A DNA stretch of 35,038 nucleotides from SZAS-79 sp038329645. Its GTDB lineage: Bacteria; Pseudomonadota; Gammaproteobacteria; Burkholderiales; SG8-39. Made by a program: the position numbers and the translations under genes. Positions within the stretch are counted from its first letter, which is position 1, and the number at the start of each line of letters is the position of its first letter. Where the stretch lies: assembly GCA_038329645.1 (NCBI GenBank), contig JBBQNG010000006.1, positions 1 through 35,038 on the forward strand, in the 5' to 3' direction. This document shows, one piece after another, positions 1 through 7,958 of this stretch. A model generated the notes under the pieces. It ran no database searches. It worked only from the letters and a program-made list of their open reading frames with translations, and was not told the DNA's origin.

Positions 1-1
1 A

Positions 2-658
2 AAGCTCGAGCTGCCCGACTCGCCGCGCACCACGCTGGTCGCCTGCATCGTGCAGGACGGCACGGCGTGGTGGACGCACGTCGGGGATTCGCGGCTGTAT
101 TTGATCCGCCGCAGCAGCATCGTCACGCGCACCCGGGACCATACGCGCGTGCAGCAGCTGGTCGACCAGGGACGCATCCGCGAGGAGTCGATCAGCTCGC
201 ATCCGGAGCGCAACATGCTGCTCCAATGCCTCGGAGGCGGGCACACCCCGCGGATCGAGCCGACAGCCAGCGCGCGGCTGGCGAAAGACGACGTCCTGCT
301 GCTGTGCTCCGACGGGTTCTGGGGGCCGCTCACCCAGCGGCAGCTGCTGGGCAAGCTGGCCGAAAAAAGCATCATCCAGGCCCTGCCCGAGCTCATGACG
401 CTGGCCGAGTCGCGCGCCGGTCCCCAGTGCGATAATGTCTCCGTCGTGGCGGTCGGCTGGGGCGAGGAAGCGGTCGCGCAGCCTCCTGCCGCGGCATCGC
501 CCGTGACCGTGCCCTCCTACGACCTGCCCACGGACATCCGGGATTTCACCGCCACGGATCCGGACTTCACCAAAACCCAAATGTCGGACGACGAAATCGA
601 GCGCGCCATCGCCGACATCAAGGCCGCCCTCAAACGCTACCACCACGAGAAAAAATGA
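2..658 (+). CDS. PP2C-family serine/threonine protein phosphatase (5' truncated)
   Basis: The frame is open from the first complete codon at base 2, so the true start lies outside the window and 218 residues are visible. It carries the C-terminal half of a PP2C/PPM phosphatase fold: a GDSR motif near fragment residue 28, a CSDGFW motif typical of the metal-binding loop, and a CDNVSVV motif close to the end of the domain. Such enzymes remove phosphate from Ser/Thr using two Mn/Mg ions. About 60 residues follow the catalytic domain, rich in Pro, Ala and charged residues, and probably form a flexible tail. The stop overlaps the rph start by four bases (ATGA), so the two are translationally coupled. 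In related betaproteobacteria a Ser/Thr kinase gene often lies just upstream; that gene is not visible here. Family assignment is firm, the substrate is unknown. Confidence 0.9.
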   Translation, partial: KLELPDSPRTTLVACIVQDGTAWWTHVGDSRLYLIRRSSIVTRTRDHTRVQQLVDQGRIREESISSHPERNMLLQCLGGGHTPRIEPTASARLAKDDVLLLCSDGFWGPLTQRQLLGKLAEKSIIQALPELMTLAESRAGPQCDNVSVVAVGWGEEAVAQPPAAASPVTVPSYDLPTDIRDFTATDPDFTKTQMSDDEIERAIADIKAALKRYHHEKK

Positions 659-1371
659 GACCGAGCAAACGACGGCCCGACCAGATGCGCGCCGTATCGA
701 TCGAGCGCAACTACACCAAGCACGCCGAAGGCTCCGTGCTGGTTTCCTTTGGCGACACGAAGGTGCTCTGTACCGCGAGCGTCGAGGCCAAGGTGCCGCT
801 TTTCCTCAAGGGCCGCGGGCAGGGCTGGCTGACCGCGGAGTACGGGATGCTGCCGCGCGCGACCAACACGCGCGGCGATCGCGAGGCGGCGCGCGGCAAG
901 CAGTCGGGGCGCACGCAGGAGATCCAGCGGCTCATCGGCCGGTCGATGCGGGCGGTGGTCGACCTCGCGCGCCTGGGCGAACGCACGATCCAGATCGACT
1001 GCGATGTGCTGCAGGCTGACGGCGGCACGCGCACCGCCTCGATTACCGGCGCGTTCGTCGCCGTGCACGATGCGCTGACGTGGCTCAAGGGACGCGGGAC
1101 GATTGCGGAACTACCGCTCAAGGAATTCGTCGCCGCGGTTTCGGTCGGCGTGTACCAGGGCACCCCGGTGCTGGATCTGGACTATGCCGAGGATTCGGCA
1201 TGCGACACCGACATGAACGTGGTGATGACCGGGGGAGGCGGGTTCATCGAAGTCCAGGGCACCGCCGAGGGCGCCGCGTTCTCCCGCGCCGAACTCGATG
1301 GCCTCCTCGTCCTCGCCGAAAAGGGGATCGGTGAACTGGTCGGGCTGCAAAAGCAATCGCTGGGGCTGTGA
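655..1371 (+). CDS. rph: Ribonuclease PH
   Basis: This 238-residue protein matches the usual length of RNase PH, a phosphate-dependent 3'-5' exoribonuclease that trims tRNA 3' ends and acts as a hexamer. The N-terminus begins with the typical R-P-D-Q-M-R pattern. Family landmarks are E-Y-G-M-L-P-R-A near residue 61, the phosphate-site segment G-R-T-Q-E-I-Q-R-L-I-G-R, and a C-D-V-L-Q-A-D-G-G-T-R-T stretch near residue 120. The ATG overlaps the phosphatase stop, and the stop overlaps the GTG of rdgB (GTGA), so it sits in the middle of a coupled operon. The pairing rph-rdgB is very common in proteobacteria, where both act in RNA or nucleotide quality control. Nothing is truncated. Confidence 0.97.
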   Translation: MRPSKRRPDQMRAVSIERNYTKHAEGSVLVSFGDTKVLCTASVEAKVPLFLKGRGQGWLTAEYGMLPRATNTRGDREAARGKQSGRTQEIQRLIGRSMRAVVDLARLGERTIQIDCDVLQADGGTRTASITGAFVAVHDALTWLKGRGTIAELPLKEFVAAVSVGVYQGTPVLDLDYAEDSACDTDMNVVMTGGGGFIEVQGTAEGAAFSRAELDGLLVLAEKGIGELVGLQKQSLGL

Positions 1372-1994
1372 CGCCAGTCGCGCACCCCGCCCTGAAGCGG
1401 CTCGTCGTGGCGAGCGGCAATCCGGGTAAGCTGGCCGAGATCCGCGCGCTGCTTTCGCCCTTGGAGATTGCCGTCGTATCGCAGGGCGAGCTCGGAATCC
1501 CCGAAGCCGAGGAGCCGCATTTCACCTTTCTCGAAAACGCGCTGGCCAAGGCTCGCCATGCGAGCCGGTTGTCCGACCTGCCCGCGCTGGCCGACGACTC
1601 CGGCATCTGCGTGGATGCGCTCGGCGGCGAGCCCGGCGTCAACTCTGCCTATTTTGCGGGACGCCAAGGCAACCGCGAGGAGCGCGATGCGCGGAACAAC
1701 GCGAAGCTCCTCGCCGCAATGGAGGCGGAATCCGTCAAGGGCGCGCACTACGCGTGCGTGATGGTGTTGGTGCGCCATGCAGGCGACCCGCAACCCTTGA
1801 TCGCCGAGGGCGATTGGCAGGGCGAGATCACCAACCGCCCGCGCGGCGCGAATGGTTTCGGCTATGACCCCCTGTTCCTGCTTCCGACGCGCGGCAAGAC
1901 TGCCGCCGAGCTGGAAGGCGCGGAAAAAAACCGCATCAGCCACCGCGGGCTCGCGCTGCAGCGGCTGCTCGAGCGCCTGCGCGCCGGGACCTGA
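1368..1994 (+). CDS. rdgB: dITP/XTP pyrophosphatase (RdgB/HAM1 family)
   Basis: The 208-residue product hydrolyses non-canonical purine nucleoside triphosphates (dITP, XTP) to monophosphates and pyrophosphate, keeping them out of DNA and RNA. Visible signatures are the N-terminal ASGNPGKLAEI nucleotide-binding motif, the catalytic LADDSGICVDALGG segment, and the C-terminal N-G-F-G-Y-D-P and S-H-R motifs that recognise the purine base. The GTG start is chosen because it overlaps the rph stop by four bases and leaves only about ten residues before the first family motif. The stop overlaps the hemW start by one base (TGATG). The length is slightly above the E. coli protein (about 197 residues), because of the N-terminus. 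Confidence 0.96.
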   Translation: MTPVAHPALKRLVVASGNPGKLAEIRALLSPLEIAVVSQGELGIPEAEEPHFTFLENALAKARHASRLSDLPALADDSGICVDALGGEPGVNSAYFAGRQGNREERDARNNAKLLAAMEAESVKGAHYACVMVLVRHAGDPQPLIAEGDWQGEITNRPRGANGFGYDPLFLLPTRGKTAAELEGAEKNRISHRGLALQRLLERLRAGT

Positions 1995-3181
1995 TGCCGG
2001 CCGCCGCGAAAGTCGGCCTCGCACGACCGGGCGCGACCCGCCTCGAAGCCCTGCCGCCGCTCTCGTTGTACGTGCACATGCCGTGGTGCGTGCGCAAATG
2101 CCCCTACTGCGACTTCAATTCCCACGAGAAGAAGGGCGACCTCCCCGAGGAGGCATATTGCGCTGCCCTCATCGCGGACCTCGAGAACGCCTTGCCCTGG
2201 ATCTGGGGCCGGCGCGTCTACAGCATCTTCTTCGGCGGCGGCACCCCGAGCCTGTTTTCGGCGCCGTCGATCGACAGCCTCCTGTCCGGCATCCGCTCAC
2301 GCGTTCCCATCGCAGCGGATGCCGAGATCACGCTGGAAGCCAACCCGGGAACGTTCGAAGCACAGAAATTCCGCGACTTCCGCGCCGCGGGCATCAACCG
2401 GCTGTCGATCGGCATCCAAAGCTTCAACGATGCCCACCTCAAGGCGCTGGGACGCATCCACAGCGCCGACGAGGCCCGCCGCGCCATCGGGATCGCGCAG
2501 GCGGATTTCGACAACATCAACCTCGACCTCATGTACGGTCTGCCGGAGCAGACGCTCGGAGAGGCGGGCGCGGACATCGAGGAGGGCATCCGGTGGGGCA
2601 CCTCCCACCTGTCCGCCTACCAGCTGACGCTCGAGCCCAACACGGTCTTCTACAGCCATCCGCCGAAGCTGCCGGCGCACGACCTGGCCGCGGAGATGCA
2701 GGAAGGTGCGGAAGGCCTGCTTGCCGCTGCCGGCTTCGAGCACTACGAGACCTCCGCATTCGCCCAGCCCGAGCGCCGCTCGCGCCATAACGTCAACTAC
2801 TGGCAGTTCGGCGATTACCTCGGCCTGGGCGCCGGCGCGCACGGCAAGCTCAGCTTTCCCGACCGCATCGAGCGCCACGCGCGCGCCAAGCAGCCGCGCG
2901 AATACCTCGCCCTGGCGATGGTCGGTGAGTCGATCACCGAGCAGCGGACGCTGGGGCGCACCGACCTGCCGTTCGAGTTCATGCTCAACGCGCTTCGCCT
3001 GACCGAGGGCGTTCCGGTCGCGCTGTTCCGCGAACGCACGGGGCTCGGGATCGCTTCAATCGAGGCGGCTCTGGCAAAGGCGGAGGGCCTTGGACTGCTC
3101 GAGCGCGATTGGAAGACCCTTCGCCCGACGCTCAGGGGGCAGCGGTTCCTGAACGAGCTTCTGGAGCTGTTCCTCCCCTAA
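1994..3181 (+). CDS. hemW: Radical SAM haem chaperone HemW (HemN-like)
   Basis: This 395-residue radical SAM protein has the cluster motif C32-x3-C36-x2-C39 followed by Asp-Phe. The absence of a fourth cysteine after Tyr-Cys separates HemW from true coproporphyrinogen III dehydrogenase HemN. A glycine-rich FFGGGTPSL motif (SAM binding) and an EANPGT motif follow, with a HemN C-terminal domain at roughly residues 290-390. HemW is regarded as a haem chaperone that delivers haem to respiratory enzymes, although many databases still label it an oxidase. It is the last gene of the (+) operon with the phosphatase, rph and rdgB, and converges on trmB. The ATG overlaps the rdgB stop by one base, and about 22 residues precede the core domain. 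Confidence 0.93.
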   Translation: MPAAAKVGLARPGATRLEALPPLSLYVHMPWCVRKCPYCDFNSHEKKGDLPEEAYCAALIADLENALPWIWGRRVYSIFFGGGTPSLFSAPSIDSLLSGIRSRVPIAADAEITLEANPGTFEAQKFRDFRAAGINRLSIGIQSFNDAHLKALGRIHSADEARRAIGIAQADFDNINLDLMYGLPEQTLGEAGADIEEGIRWGTSHLSAYQLTLEPNTVFYSHPPKLPAHDLAAEMQEGAEGLLAAAGFEHYETSAFAQPERRSRHNVNYWQFGDYLGLGAGAHGKLSFPDRIERHARAKQPREYLALAMVGESITEQRTLGRTDLPFEFMLNALRLTEGVPVALFRERTGLGIASIEAALAKAEGLGLLERDWKTLRPTLRGQRFLNELLELFLP

Positions 3182-3226
3182 TTTAAGAAGATTAGTTTTA
3201 GAAGAGCCGCTCCTGGAGCCAATCTA

Positions 3227-3268
3227 CAGACATTCTTGTACTGATGTCAGTACATTTACCCTTGTCTG
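3227..3268. repeat. Nested inverted repeat between convergent hemW and trmB
   Basis: A perfect palindromic core, TGTACTGA-tg-TCAGTACA, lies at 3237-3254. A second, roughly concentric inverted repeat flanks it (CAGACA at 3227-3232 and TGTCTG at 3263-3268, the latter inside the end of trmB). It occupies the 74-base gap where the two operons meet, so it could form a bidirectional terminator stem. However, it is AT-rich for this genome and has no following U-tract on either strand. A dyad binding site for a regulator is the alternative. Confidence 0.5.
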
Positions 3269-3939
3269 CAGCGGACCACCAGATCCCACACGCCGTGACC
3301 GAGCCTCAACCCGCGCGCCTCGAACTTGGTTTGCGGGCGGTACGCCGGGCGCGGCGCGTAGCCGGCCGACGGGTTCTCCAGCAAGGGCTCGGCGGACAAG
3401 ACTCCGAGCATGTGCTCGGCATAGGGCTGCCAGTCGGTTGCCAGGTGGATGTAGCCGCCGGGGGCAAGCTTGCGCGCCATGAGCGTCACCAGCGGTGGCT
3501 GGACGATGCGCCGCTTGTTGTGCCTTTTCTTGGGCCACGGATCGGGGAAGAAGATGTGCAGCCCGGCGAGCGACGCGTCGGGGATCATCTTTTCCAGCAC
3601 GTCGACCGCGTCATGCCGGATCACACGCAGGTTGGCGAGGCTTTCCTCGGCGATTGCTTTGAGCAGGCTGCCCACGCCGGGTAGGTGGACCTCGATGGCG
3701 ATGTAGTCGTTCTCGCGGTGGGCTTTGGCGATGGCTATGCTGGTCTCGCCCATGCCGGAGCCGATTTCCAGGATCAGGGGCGCGGTGCGCCCGAATATGG
3801 AGCGCGCTTCCATCGGTTGATCTGAAAAGGCAATGCCGAACTGCGGAAACAGGGTGTCCCAGGCGCGTTGCTGGGCGTTGGACACGCGCCCTTGGCGCAG
3901 GACGAAGCTCTTGACCGTCCTGCGCGGCGGTGCCTCCAT
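3256..3939 (-). CDS. trmB: tRNA (guanine-N7-)-methyltransferase TrmB
   Basis: The 227-residue product methylates N7 of G46 in the tRNA variable loop using S-adenosylmethionine. It shows the SAM-binding motif I L-E-I-G-S-G-M-G-E around residues 57-65, the acidic motif A-I-E-V-H near residue 81, and the family-defining FFPDPWPKKRHNKRR segment at about residues 130-144, with its catalytic Asp. Its length is normal. It lies seven bases downstream of thiG on the same strand and ends opposite hemW. The thiS-thiG-trmB order is found in a number of betaproteobacteria, although there is no obvious functional link between thiamine synthesis and tRNA methylation. Confidence 0.96.
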   Translation of the reverse strand: MEAPPRRTVKSFVLRQGRVSNAQQRAWDTLFPQFGIAFSDQPMEARSIFGRTAPLILEIGSGMGETSIAIAKAHRENDYIAIEVHLPGVGSLLKAIAEESLANLRVIRHDAVDVLEKMIPDASLAGLHIFFPDPWPKKRHNKRRIVQPPLVTLMARKLAPGGYIHLATDWQPYAEHMLGVLSAEPLLENPSAGYAPRPAYRPQTKFEARGLRLGHGVWDLVVRCRQG

Positions 3940-3946
3940 GGAGGGC

Positions 3947-4753
3947 CTAGGCGGCTTTGGTCTGCGCGGAGCCGCTGATCATTCCCGCTGTCGGGGAGGA
4001 GGGCGTGGCGGAGTAGAGCTTCCTCGGCATGCGGCCGGCGAGGAACGCCTCGCGCCCGGCCTCGACGCCTTTTTTCATGGCTTGCGCCATGAGGACCGGG
4101 TTCTTCGCCGCGGCGATGGCCGTGTTCATCAGCACCCCGTCGCAGCCGAGCTCCATGGCGATCGCCGCGTCCGAAGCTGTGCCGACGCCGGCGTCCACAA
4201 GCACAGGCACGGAAACCCGGTCGATGACCAGCTGGAGATTCCAGGGGTTGAGGATGCCCATGCCGGAGCCGATCAGGGAGGCCAGGGGCATCACCGCGAC
4301 GCAGCCGAGCTCCTCGAGCATCTTGGCCTGGATCGGGTCGTCCGAGCAGTAGACCATCACCTTGAACCCATCCGCCACCAGGGTCTTCGCCGCTTCGAGC
4401 GTCTCCGGCATGTTCGGGTAGAGCGACTGCGGGTCGCCGAGCACTTCGAGTTTGACCAGGTCGTGGCCCTCGAGCAGCTCGCGCGCAAGCCGCAGCGTGC
4501 GCACTGCGTCTACCGCTGTGTAGCACCCCGCGGTATTGGGCAGCAGCGTGAACTGGGACGGCGGTAGCGAATCGAGCAGGTTCGGCTCATTGGGATTCTG
4601 GCCGATGTTGGTGCGGCGGATCGCGACCGTGACGATCTGGGCGCCCGACGCGTCGATGGCCGCGCGAGTCTCGGCGAAATCCCGGTACTTGCCGGTGCCG
4701 ACGAGCAGGCGCGAGGCGTATGTCTTGCCTGCGATGACGAGCGGGTCCTGCAT
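3947..4753 (-). CDS. thiG: Thiazole synthase ThiG
   Basis: ThiG condenses deoxyxylulose 5-phosphate, dehydroglycine and the sulfur carried on ThiS thiocarboxylate to form the thiazole phosphate of thiamine. The 268-residue TIM-barrel protein contains the family patterns L-L-V-G-T-G-K-Y near residue 16, R-R-T-N-I near 46, the Schiff-base lysine in LVKLEVLGD (Lys101), and the phosphate-binding stretches A-S-L-I-G-S-G-M-G and D-A-G-V-G-T-A-S-D. The frame stays open far upstream, but ATG at 4753 is taken because the protein then starts exactly at the conserved N-terminus and two bases after the thiS stop. The C-terminus carries a short family-typical tail. No other thiamine genes are in the window. 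Confidence 0.97.
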   Translation of the reverse strand: MQDPLVIAGKTYASRLLVGTGKYRDFAETRAAIDASGAQIVTVAIRRTNIGQNPNEPNLLDSLPPSQFTLLPNTAGCYTAVDAVRTLRLARELLEGHDLVKLEVLGDPQSLYPNMPETLEAAKTLVADGFKVMVYCSDDPIQAKMLEELGCVAVMPLASLIGSGMGILNPWNLQLVIDRVSVPVLVDAGVGTASDAAIAMELGCDGVLMNTAIAAAKNPVLMAQAMKKGVEAGREAFLAGRMPRKLYSATPSSPTAGMISGSAQTKAA

Positions 4754-4755
4754 GT

Positions 4756-4959
4756 TCAGCCTCCACCCACGGCGACGACGATCTCCACCCGGTCCCCATT
4801 GGCCAGGCGCGTGGCGCGGTGCACGCTTTTCGGCACGATTTCGCCGTTGCGCTCGACCGCGATTTTCCTGCCGGCGAGCTCGAGCCGCTCGATGAGCGTC
4901 GCGACATCCAGCGCTTCTTCGAAACGGTGGGCCGCCCCGTTGACCGTCACTTGTATCAT
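4756..4959 (-). CDS. thiS: Sulfur carrier protein ThiS
   Basis: This 67-residue ubiquitin-like protein ends in the diagnostic Gly-Gly pair that is adenylated and converted to a thiocarboxylate before donating sulfur to ThiG. The N-terminus M-I-Q-V-T-V-N-G and the segment R-I/K-I-A-V-E-R-N-G-E-I-V-P around residues 31-43 are typical of the family. In E. coli ThiF is the activating enzyme; no thiF is nearby here. It is the first gene of thiS-thiG-trmB, and its start lies 77 bases from the divergent coiled-coil gene at 5037, so that short gap must hold promoters for both directions. Confidence 0.95.
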   Translation of the reverse strand: MIQVTVNGAAHRFEEALDVATLIERLELAGRKIAVERNGEIVPKSVHRATRLANGDRVEIVVAVGGG

Positions 4960-5010
4960 TGCGTGAATGATAACCCGGCGGCAGGCTCACGCAGCGCAGT
5001 GAGGCTGGCT

Positions 5011-5016
5011 TAGAAT
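5011..5016 (+). promoter_or_regulatory. Possible -10 element for the coiled-coil/cyclase operon
   Basis: TAGAAT lies about 20 bases upstream of the ATG at 5037, in the short gap between divergent thiS and the coiled-coil gene. No convincing -35 hexamer is seen at the right distance, so this is a weak call based on one hexamer and its position. Confidence 0.3.
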
Positions 5017-5036
5017 GCGCGCTCGGGGACCCAGCA

Positions 5037-5594
5037 ATGCCTGCTCCAGAGACCAACACCACGGAAAGCCAGCTGTTCGCGGCGCAAAACGAGCTGCGCG
5101 ACATGCAGCGGGCGATTGTCGCCCTGCGCGGGGAGCTCGAGCTTGCCCACATCCGGCGCGAGCAGGAGGTTCAGCAGGCCGTCGCGGCCGGGCAGGACGA
5201 GATCAAGCTCCTGAAGGCCACCGCGGCGAGCCTGCGGGATGCCCTTGAGCAGGCGGCCCTCGAGAAGGACGCGCAGGTCCAGGCGGCGCGCGCGTATGCG
5301 GCCAATGAGATCGCGCAGCTGAAAGCGACCTCGGGTGCGCTGCGCGAACAGCTCGAGCTCGCCCGCATCAATGCGGAAAGCGGCTTGCAGGCGGCGCGCG
5401 CCGCCTCGGCCAATGAGATCAGCCAGCTGAAGTCCACCGCGGCGGCATTGCGCGAGGAGCTCGAGCTGGCGCGGATCAACGCCGAGGCCGGCCTCCAGGC
5501 CGGTCGGCAGCGCGCGCAGGACGAGATCGCACAACTGCATGCGTCCATAGTGGCGATGCGCGAATCCATGGACAAACACACCGGAAACCCATGA
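5037..5594 (+). CDS. Coiled-coil protein with four 36-residue tandem repeats
   Basis: No known family is recognised. The 185-residue product is almost entirely predicted helix rich in Ala, Glu, Gln, Leu and Arg, with no signal peptide or membrane segment, so it is probably cytoplasmic. From residue 30 it consists of four consecutive repeats of exactly 36 residues (30-65, 66-101, 102-137, 138-173), preceded by a partial copy. Each starts with L-R-x-x-L-E and contains an E-I-x-x-L near its end. The ATGA overlap with the following cyclase gene indicates translational coupling and suggests the two proteins work together, for example as an oligomerisation or partner scaffold. That role is inference only. 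Spurious database matches to other coiled coils are expected. The start is the first ATG after the thiS gap; about 29 residues precede the first full repeat. Confidence 0.8.
   Translation: MPAPETNTTESQLFAAQNELRDMQRAIVALRGELELAHIRREQEVQQAVAAGQDEIKLLKATAASLRDALEQAALEKDAQVQAARAYAANEIAQLKATSGALREQLELARINAESGLQAARAASANEISQLKSTAAALREELELARINAEAGLQAGRQRAQDEIAQLHASIVAMRESMDKHTGNP
5124..5555 (+). repeat. Four in-frame 108-bp tandem repeats
   Basis: The units begin at 5124, 5232, 5340 and 5448, each 108 bases (36 codons). The third and fourth units are most alike in protein (both include L-E-L-A-R-I-N-A-E) but differ at many wobble positions. This indicates an old duplication held by selection on the protein rather than a recent slippage event. 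Confidence 0.8.
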
Positions 5595-7909
5595 GCGAAG
5601 ATACCGCCACCCTCGGAAAGCCCGGCCGCAAGCCCGCGCCGGCAGCGGCGCCAGGTGCGGCCGCCGCGGCGCAAAAGCGCCGCCTGCGCGAAGTCGAGCT
5701 CCTGCTCGAGGTGTCGCGCAAGATGTCGGTCACCGACTCGCTCGACGAGGTCCTCAACACGCTCCTCGATGCGACGACCGCGGAGCTCAACGCGGAACGC
5801 GGCACCCTCTTCCTCAACGACTACGAGACCAACGAGCTCTATTCGCGCGTGGCGCAGGGTTCGTTCCGGCGTGAGATCCGCATCCTCAACACCACCGGCG
5901 TGGCCGGACACGTATTCACCACAGGCCAGGGGGCGATTGTCCACGACGCGTACGCCGATCCGCGCTTCAATCGCAGCGTCGACGAGCGTACCGGGTACGT
6001 GACGCGCAACCTCCTGTGCGTGCCGATCAAGACCGCCAGGGGGCTTGTGGTCGGCGTGGCGCAGCTGCTCAACAAGAAGAGGGGCAAGTTCACCGCCGCC
6101 GACCTCTCGCTGCTGGAGCAAATGGCGGCGCAGGGGGCGGTCGCGCTGCAGAGCGCGCAGGTGATCGAGCGCGTCGAGCGCGTGAGGAAGCAGGAGCTCG
6201 AGTTCGTCAACATCGTCTCCGAGATGACCTCCGACATCAAGCTCGGCTCGCTGCTGCAGAAGGTGATGGGCGAGGCCACTCGGATGCTGAATGCCGAGCG
6301 ATCGACCCTCTTCCTCAACGACGAGAAGACCAAGGAGCTCTGGTCGGAAGTGGGGCAGGGGCTGGAGTCGCTGCAGATCCGCTTGCCGAACCACCTGGGC
6401 ATCGCGGGAGCGGTGTTCAAGTCGGGAAAGACGATCAACATCCCTTACGCCTACGCCGACCTGCGCTTCAACCCGGCGTTCGACAAGAAGACCAACTTTT
6501 TCACCCGCTCGATCCTGTGCGTGCCGGTTGTGAACAAGCAGGGCAAGACCATCGGGGTGACGCAGGTGCTGAACAAGCACGGCGGACCGTTCTCCAACGA
6601 GGACGAGGCGCGGCTGCGGGCCTTCACCGCGCAGGTCTCGATCGCGCTGGAGAACGCAAAGCTGTTCGCCGATGTGCAGGCGATGAAGAATTACAACGAA
6701 GCGATGCTCGAGTCGATGTCCAACGGCCTCATCACCCTCGATGCGCAGGAGCGCGTCGCGACCTGCAACGCGGCGGGGCTGCGTATCCTGCAGACGACCG
6801 CGAAGGACGTCGTCCAGGCGTCGGTGGCGGATTTCTTCGGCGCGAAGAATGCCTGGGTCCTCGAAAAGCTCAAGTTGGTGGCCGAGACCGGCGAGCAGCA
6901 GATCAGCGTGGATGCGCCGCTGGTGGTCGGTGAGGCGACGCTGTCGGTCAACTTCACCGTGCAGCCCCTGCTCAACGTGGACCAGCAGAGGATAGGCTCG
7001 ATGATCGTGCTCGAGGACATCAGCTCCGAGAAGCGCCTCAAGTCGACGATGTCGCGCTACATGGATCCGGGCATCGCGGACCGGTTGCTTGCCGCAGGCA
7101 CCGATCTGCTGGGCGGGCAGGACATCGAAGCGACCGTGCTCTTTTCCGACATCCGCGGGTTTACCACGCTGACCGAGCAGCTCGGCCCGCAGGGAACGGT
7201 GGCGCTGCTGAACGAATACTTCACGCTGATGGTCGACTGCCTGCAGAAGGAAGAGGGCATGCTCGACAAATTCATCGGCGATGCGGTGATGGCGGCGTTC
7301 GGCATCCCGGTCCCGCACGAAGACGACCCGGATCGCGCGGTGCGCACGGCGATTGCAATGCTCACCACGCTTGCGAAATGGAACCAGCAGCGCGCGGGCG
7401 AAGGCAAGCTGCCGGTCAACATCGGCATCGGCCTGAATACCGACCGCGTGGTTTCGGGCAACATCGGGTCGCAGAAACGGATGGATTTCACGATCATCGG
7501 CGACGGCGTCAATCTCGCAGCGCGGCTGGAGTCGGCCTGCAAACAGTATGGCGCCAAGCTGCTCATCAGCGAGTTCACGTTCCAGAAGCTCAGGGGAACC
7601 TACCGGACCCGAGAGATCGACCTGGCCGTGGTGAAGGGAAAGACCAAGCCGGTGGCGGTGGTCGAAGTCCTCGATTTCCATACCGAGGAGACATTCCCGA
7701 ATATCGTCAGCGTGCTCAGCCTGTTCAAGGACGGCCTGGCGACGTATCGCGTCCGGCGCTGGGAAGAGGCCACGCGCCTGTTCCGCGAGGCCCTCGAGCT
7801 GAACCCCAACGACAAGCCGAGCCTGATCCACATCGAGCGCAGCCAGTACCTCAAAGAGAACCCGCCGCCCGACGACTGGGACGGCGCGTGGGTGCTCGAG
7901 AGCAAGTGA
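5591..7909 (+). CDS. Class III adenylate cyclase with GAF-GAF-PAS sensor and TPR-like tail
   Basis: A 772-residue signalling enzyme predicted to make cAMP in the cytoplasm. Order of domains: Ala/Pro-rich N-terminus (1-30), GAF 1 (about 45-195), GAF 2 (about 215-362), a PAS-like segment (about 368-480), the cyclase catalytic domain (about 510-695) and a short tetratricopeptide-like region (about 715-755). Catalytic residues are visible: metal-binding Asp520 (FSDIRGFT) and Asp564 (FIGDAVM), the adenine-selecting pair Lys560 and Asp632 (DFTIIGDGVN), and transition-state Asn641 and Arg645. The Lys/Asp pair favours ATP over GTP. No membrane segments are seen, so input is probably a small intracellular ligand bound by a GAF domain, possibly a cyclic nucleotide; this is inferred. 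The ATG overlaps the coiled-coil gene stop, and the ATP-grasp gene begins about 50 bases after its stop. Confidence 0.93.
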   Translation: MSEDTATLGKPGRKPAPAAAPGAAAAAQKRRLREVELLLEVSRKMSVTDSLDEVLNTLLDATTAELNAERGTLFLNDYETNELYSRVAQGSFRREIRILNTTGVAGHVFTTGQGAIVHDAYADPRFNRSVDERTGYVTRNLLCVPIKTARGLVVGVAQLLNKKRGKFTAADLSLLEQMAAQGAVALQSAQVIERVERVRKQELEFVNIVSEMTSDIKLGSLLQKVMGEATRMLNAERSTLFLNDEKTKELWSEVGQGLESLQIRLPNHLGIAGAVFKSGKTINIPYAYADLRFNPAFDKKTNFFTRSILCVPVVNKQGKTIGVTQVLNKHGGPFSNEDEARLRAFTAQVSIALENAKLFADVQAMKNYNEAMLESMSNGLITLDAQERVATCNAAGLRILQTTAKDVVQASVADFFGAKNAWVLEKLKLVAETGEQQISVDAPLVVGEATLSVNFTVQPLLNVDQQRIGSMIVLEDISSEKRLKSTMSRYMDPGIADRLLAAGTDLLGGQDIEATVLFSDIRGFTTLTEQLGPQGTVALLNEYFTLMVDCLQKEEGMLDKFIGDAVMAAFGIPVPHEDDPDRAVRTAIAMLTTLAKWNQQRAGEGKLPVNIGIGLNTDRVVSGNIGSQKRMDFTIIGDGVNLAARLESACKQYGAKLLISEFTFQKLRGTYRTREIDLAVVKGKTKPVAVVEVLDFHTEETFPNIVSVLSLFKDGLATYRVRRWEEATRLFREALELNPNDKPSLIHIERSQYLKENPPPDDWDGAWVLESK

Positions 7910-7958
7910 GCCGCCGGGCGACTTGCACGCCGCGGCCGTGACCGGACCTGACAGCCGG

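Noticed and set aside
4754..5036. A thiamine pyrophosphate riboswitch before thiS
   Set aside because: The gap upstream of thiS is only 77 bases and lacks the conserved CTGAGA element of that riboswitch.
3947..5152. N-terminally extended ThiG frame running through thiS
   Set aside because: The extension covers thiS in another frame and has no homology; ThiG starts properly at 4753.
5171..7831. An 886-codon open frame on the minus strand across the coiled-coil and cyclase genes
   Set aside because: It is antisense to two genes with clear domains and intact motifs, its product is His/Arg/Glu/Ala-rich with no fold, and such long shadows are common in high-GC DNA.
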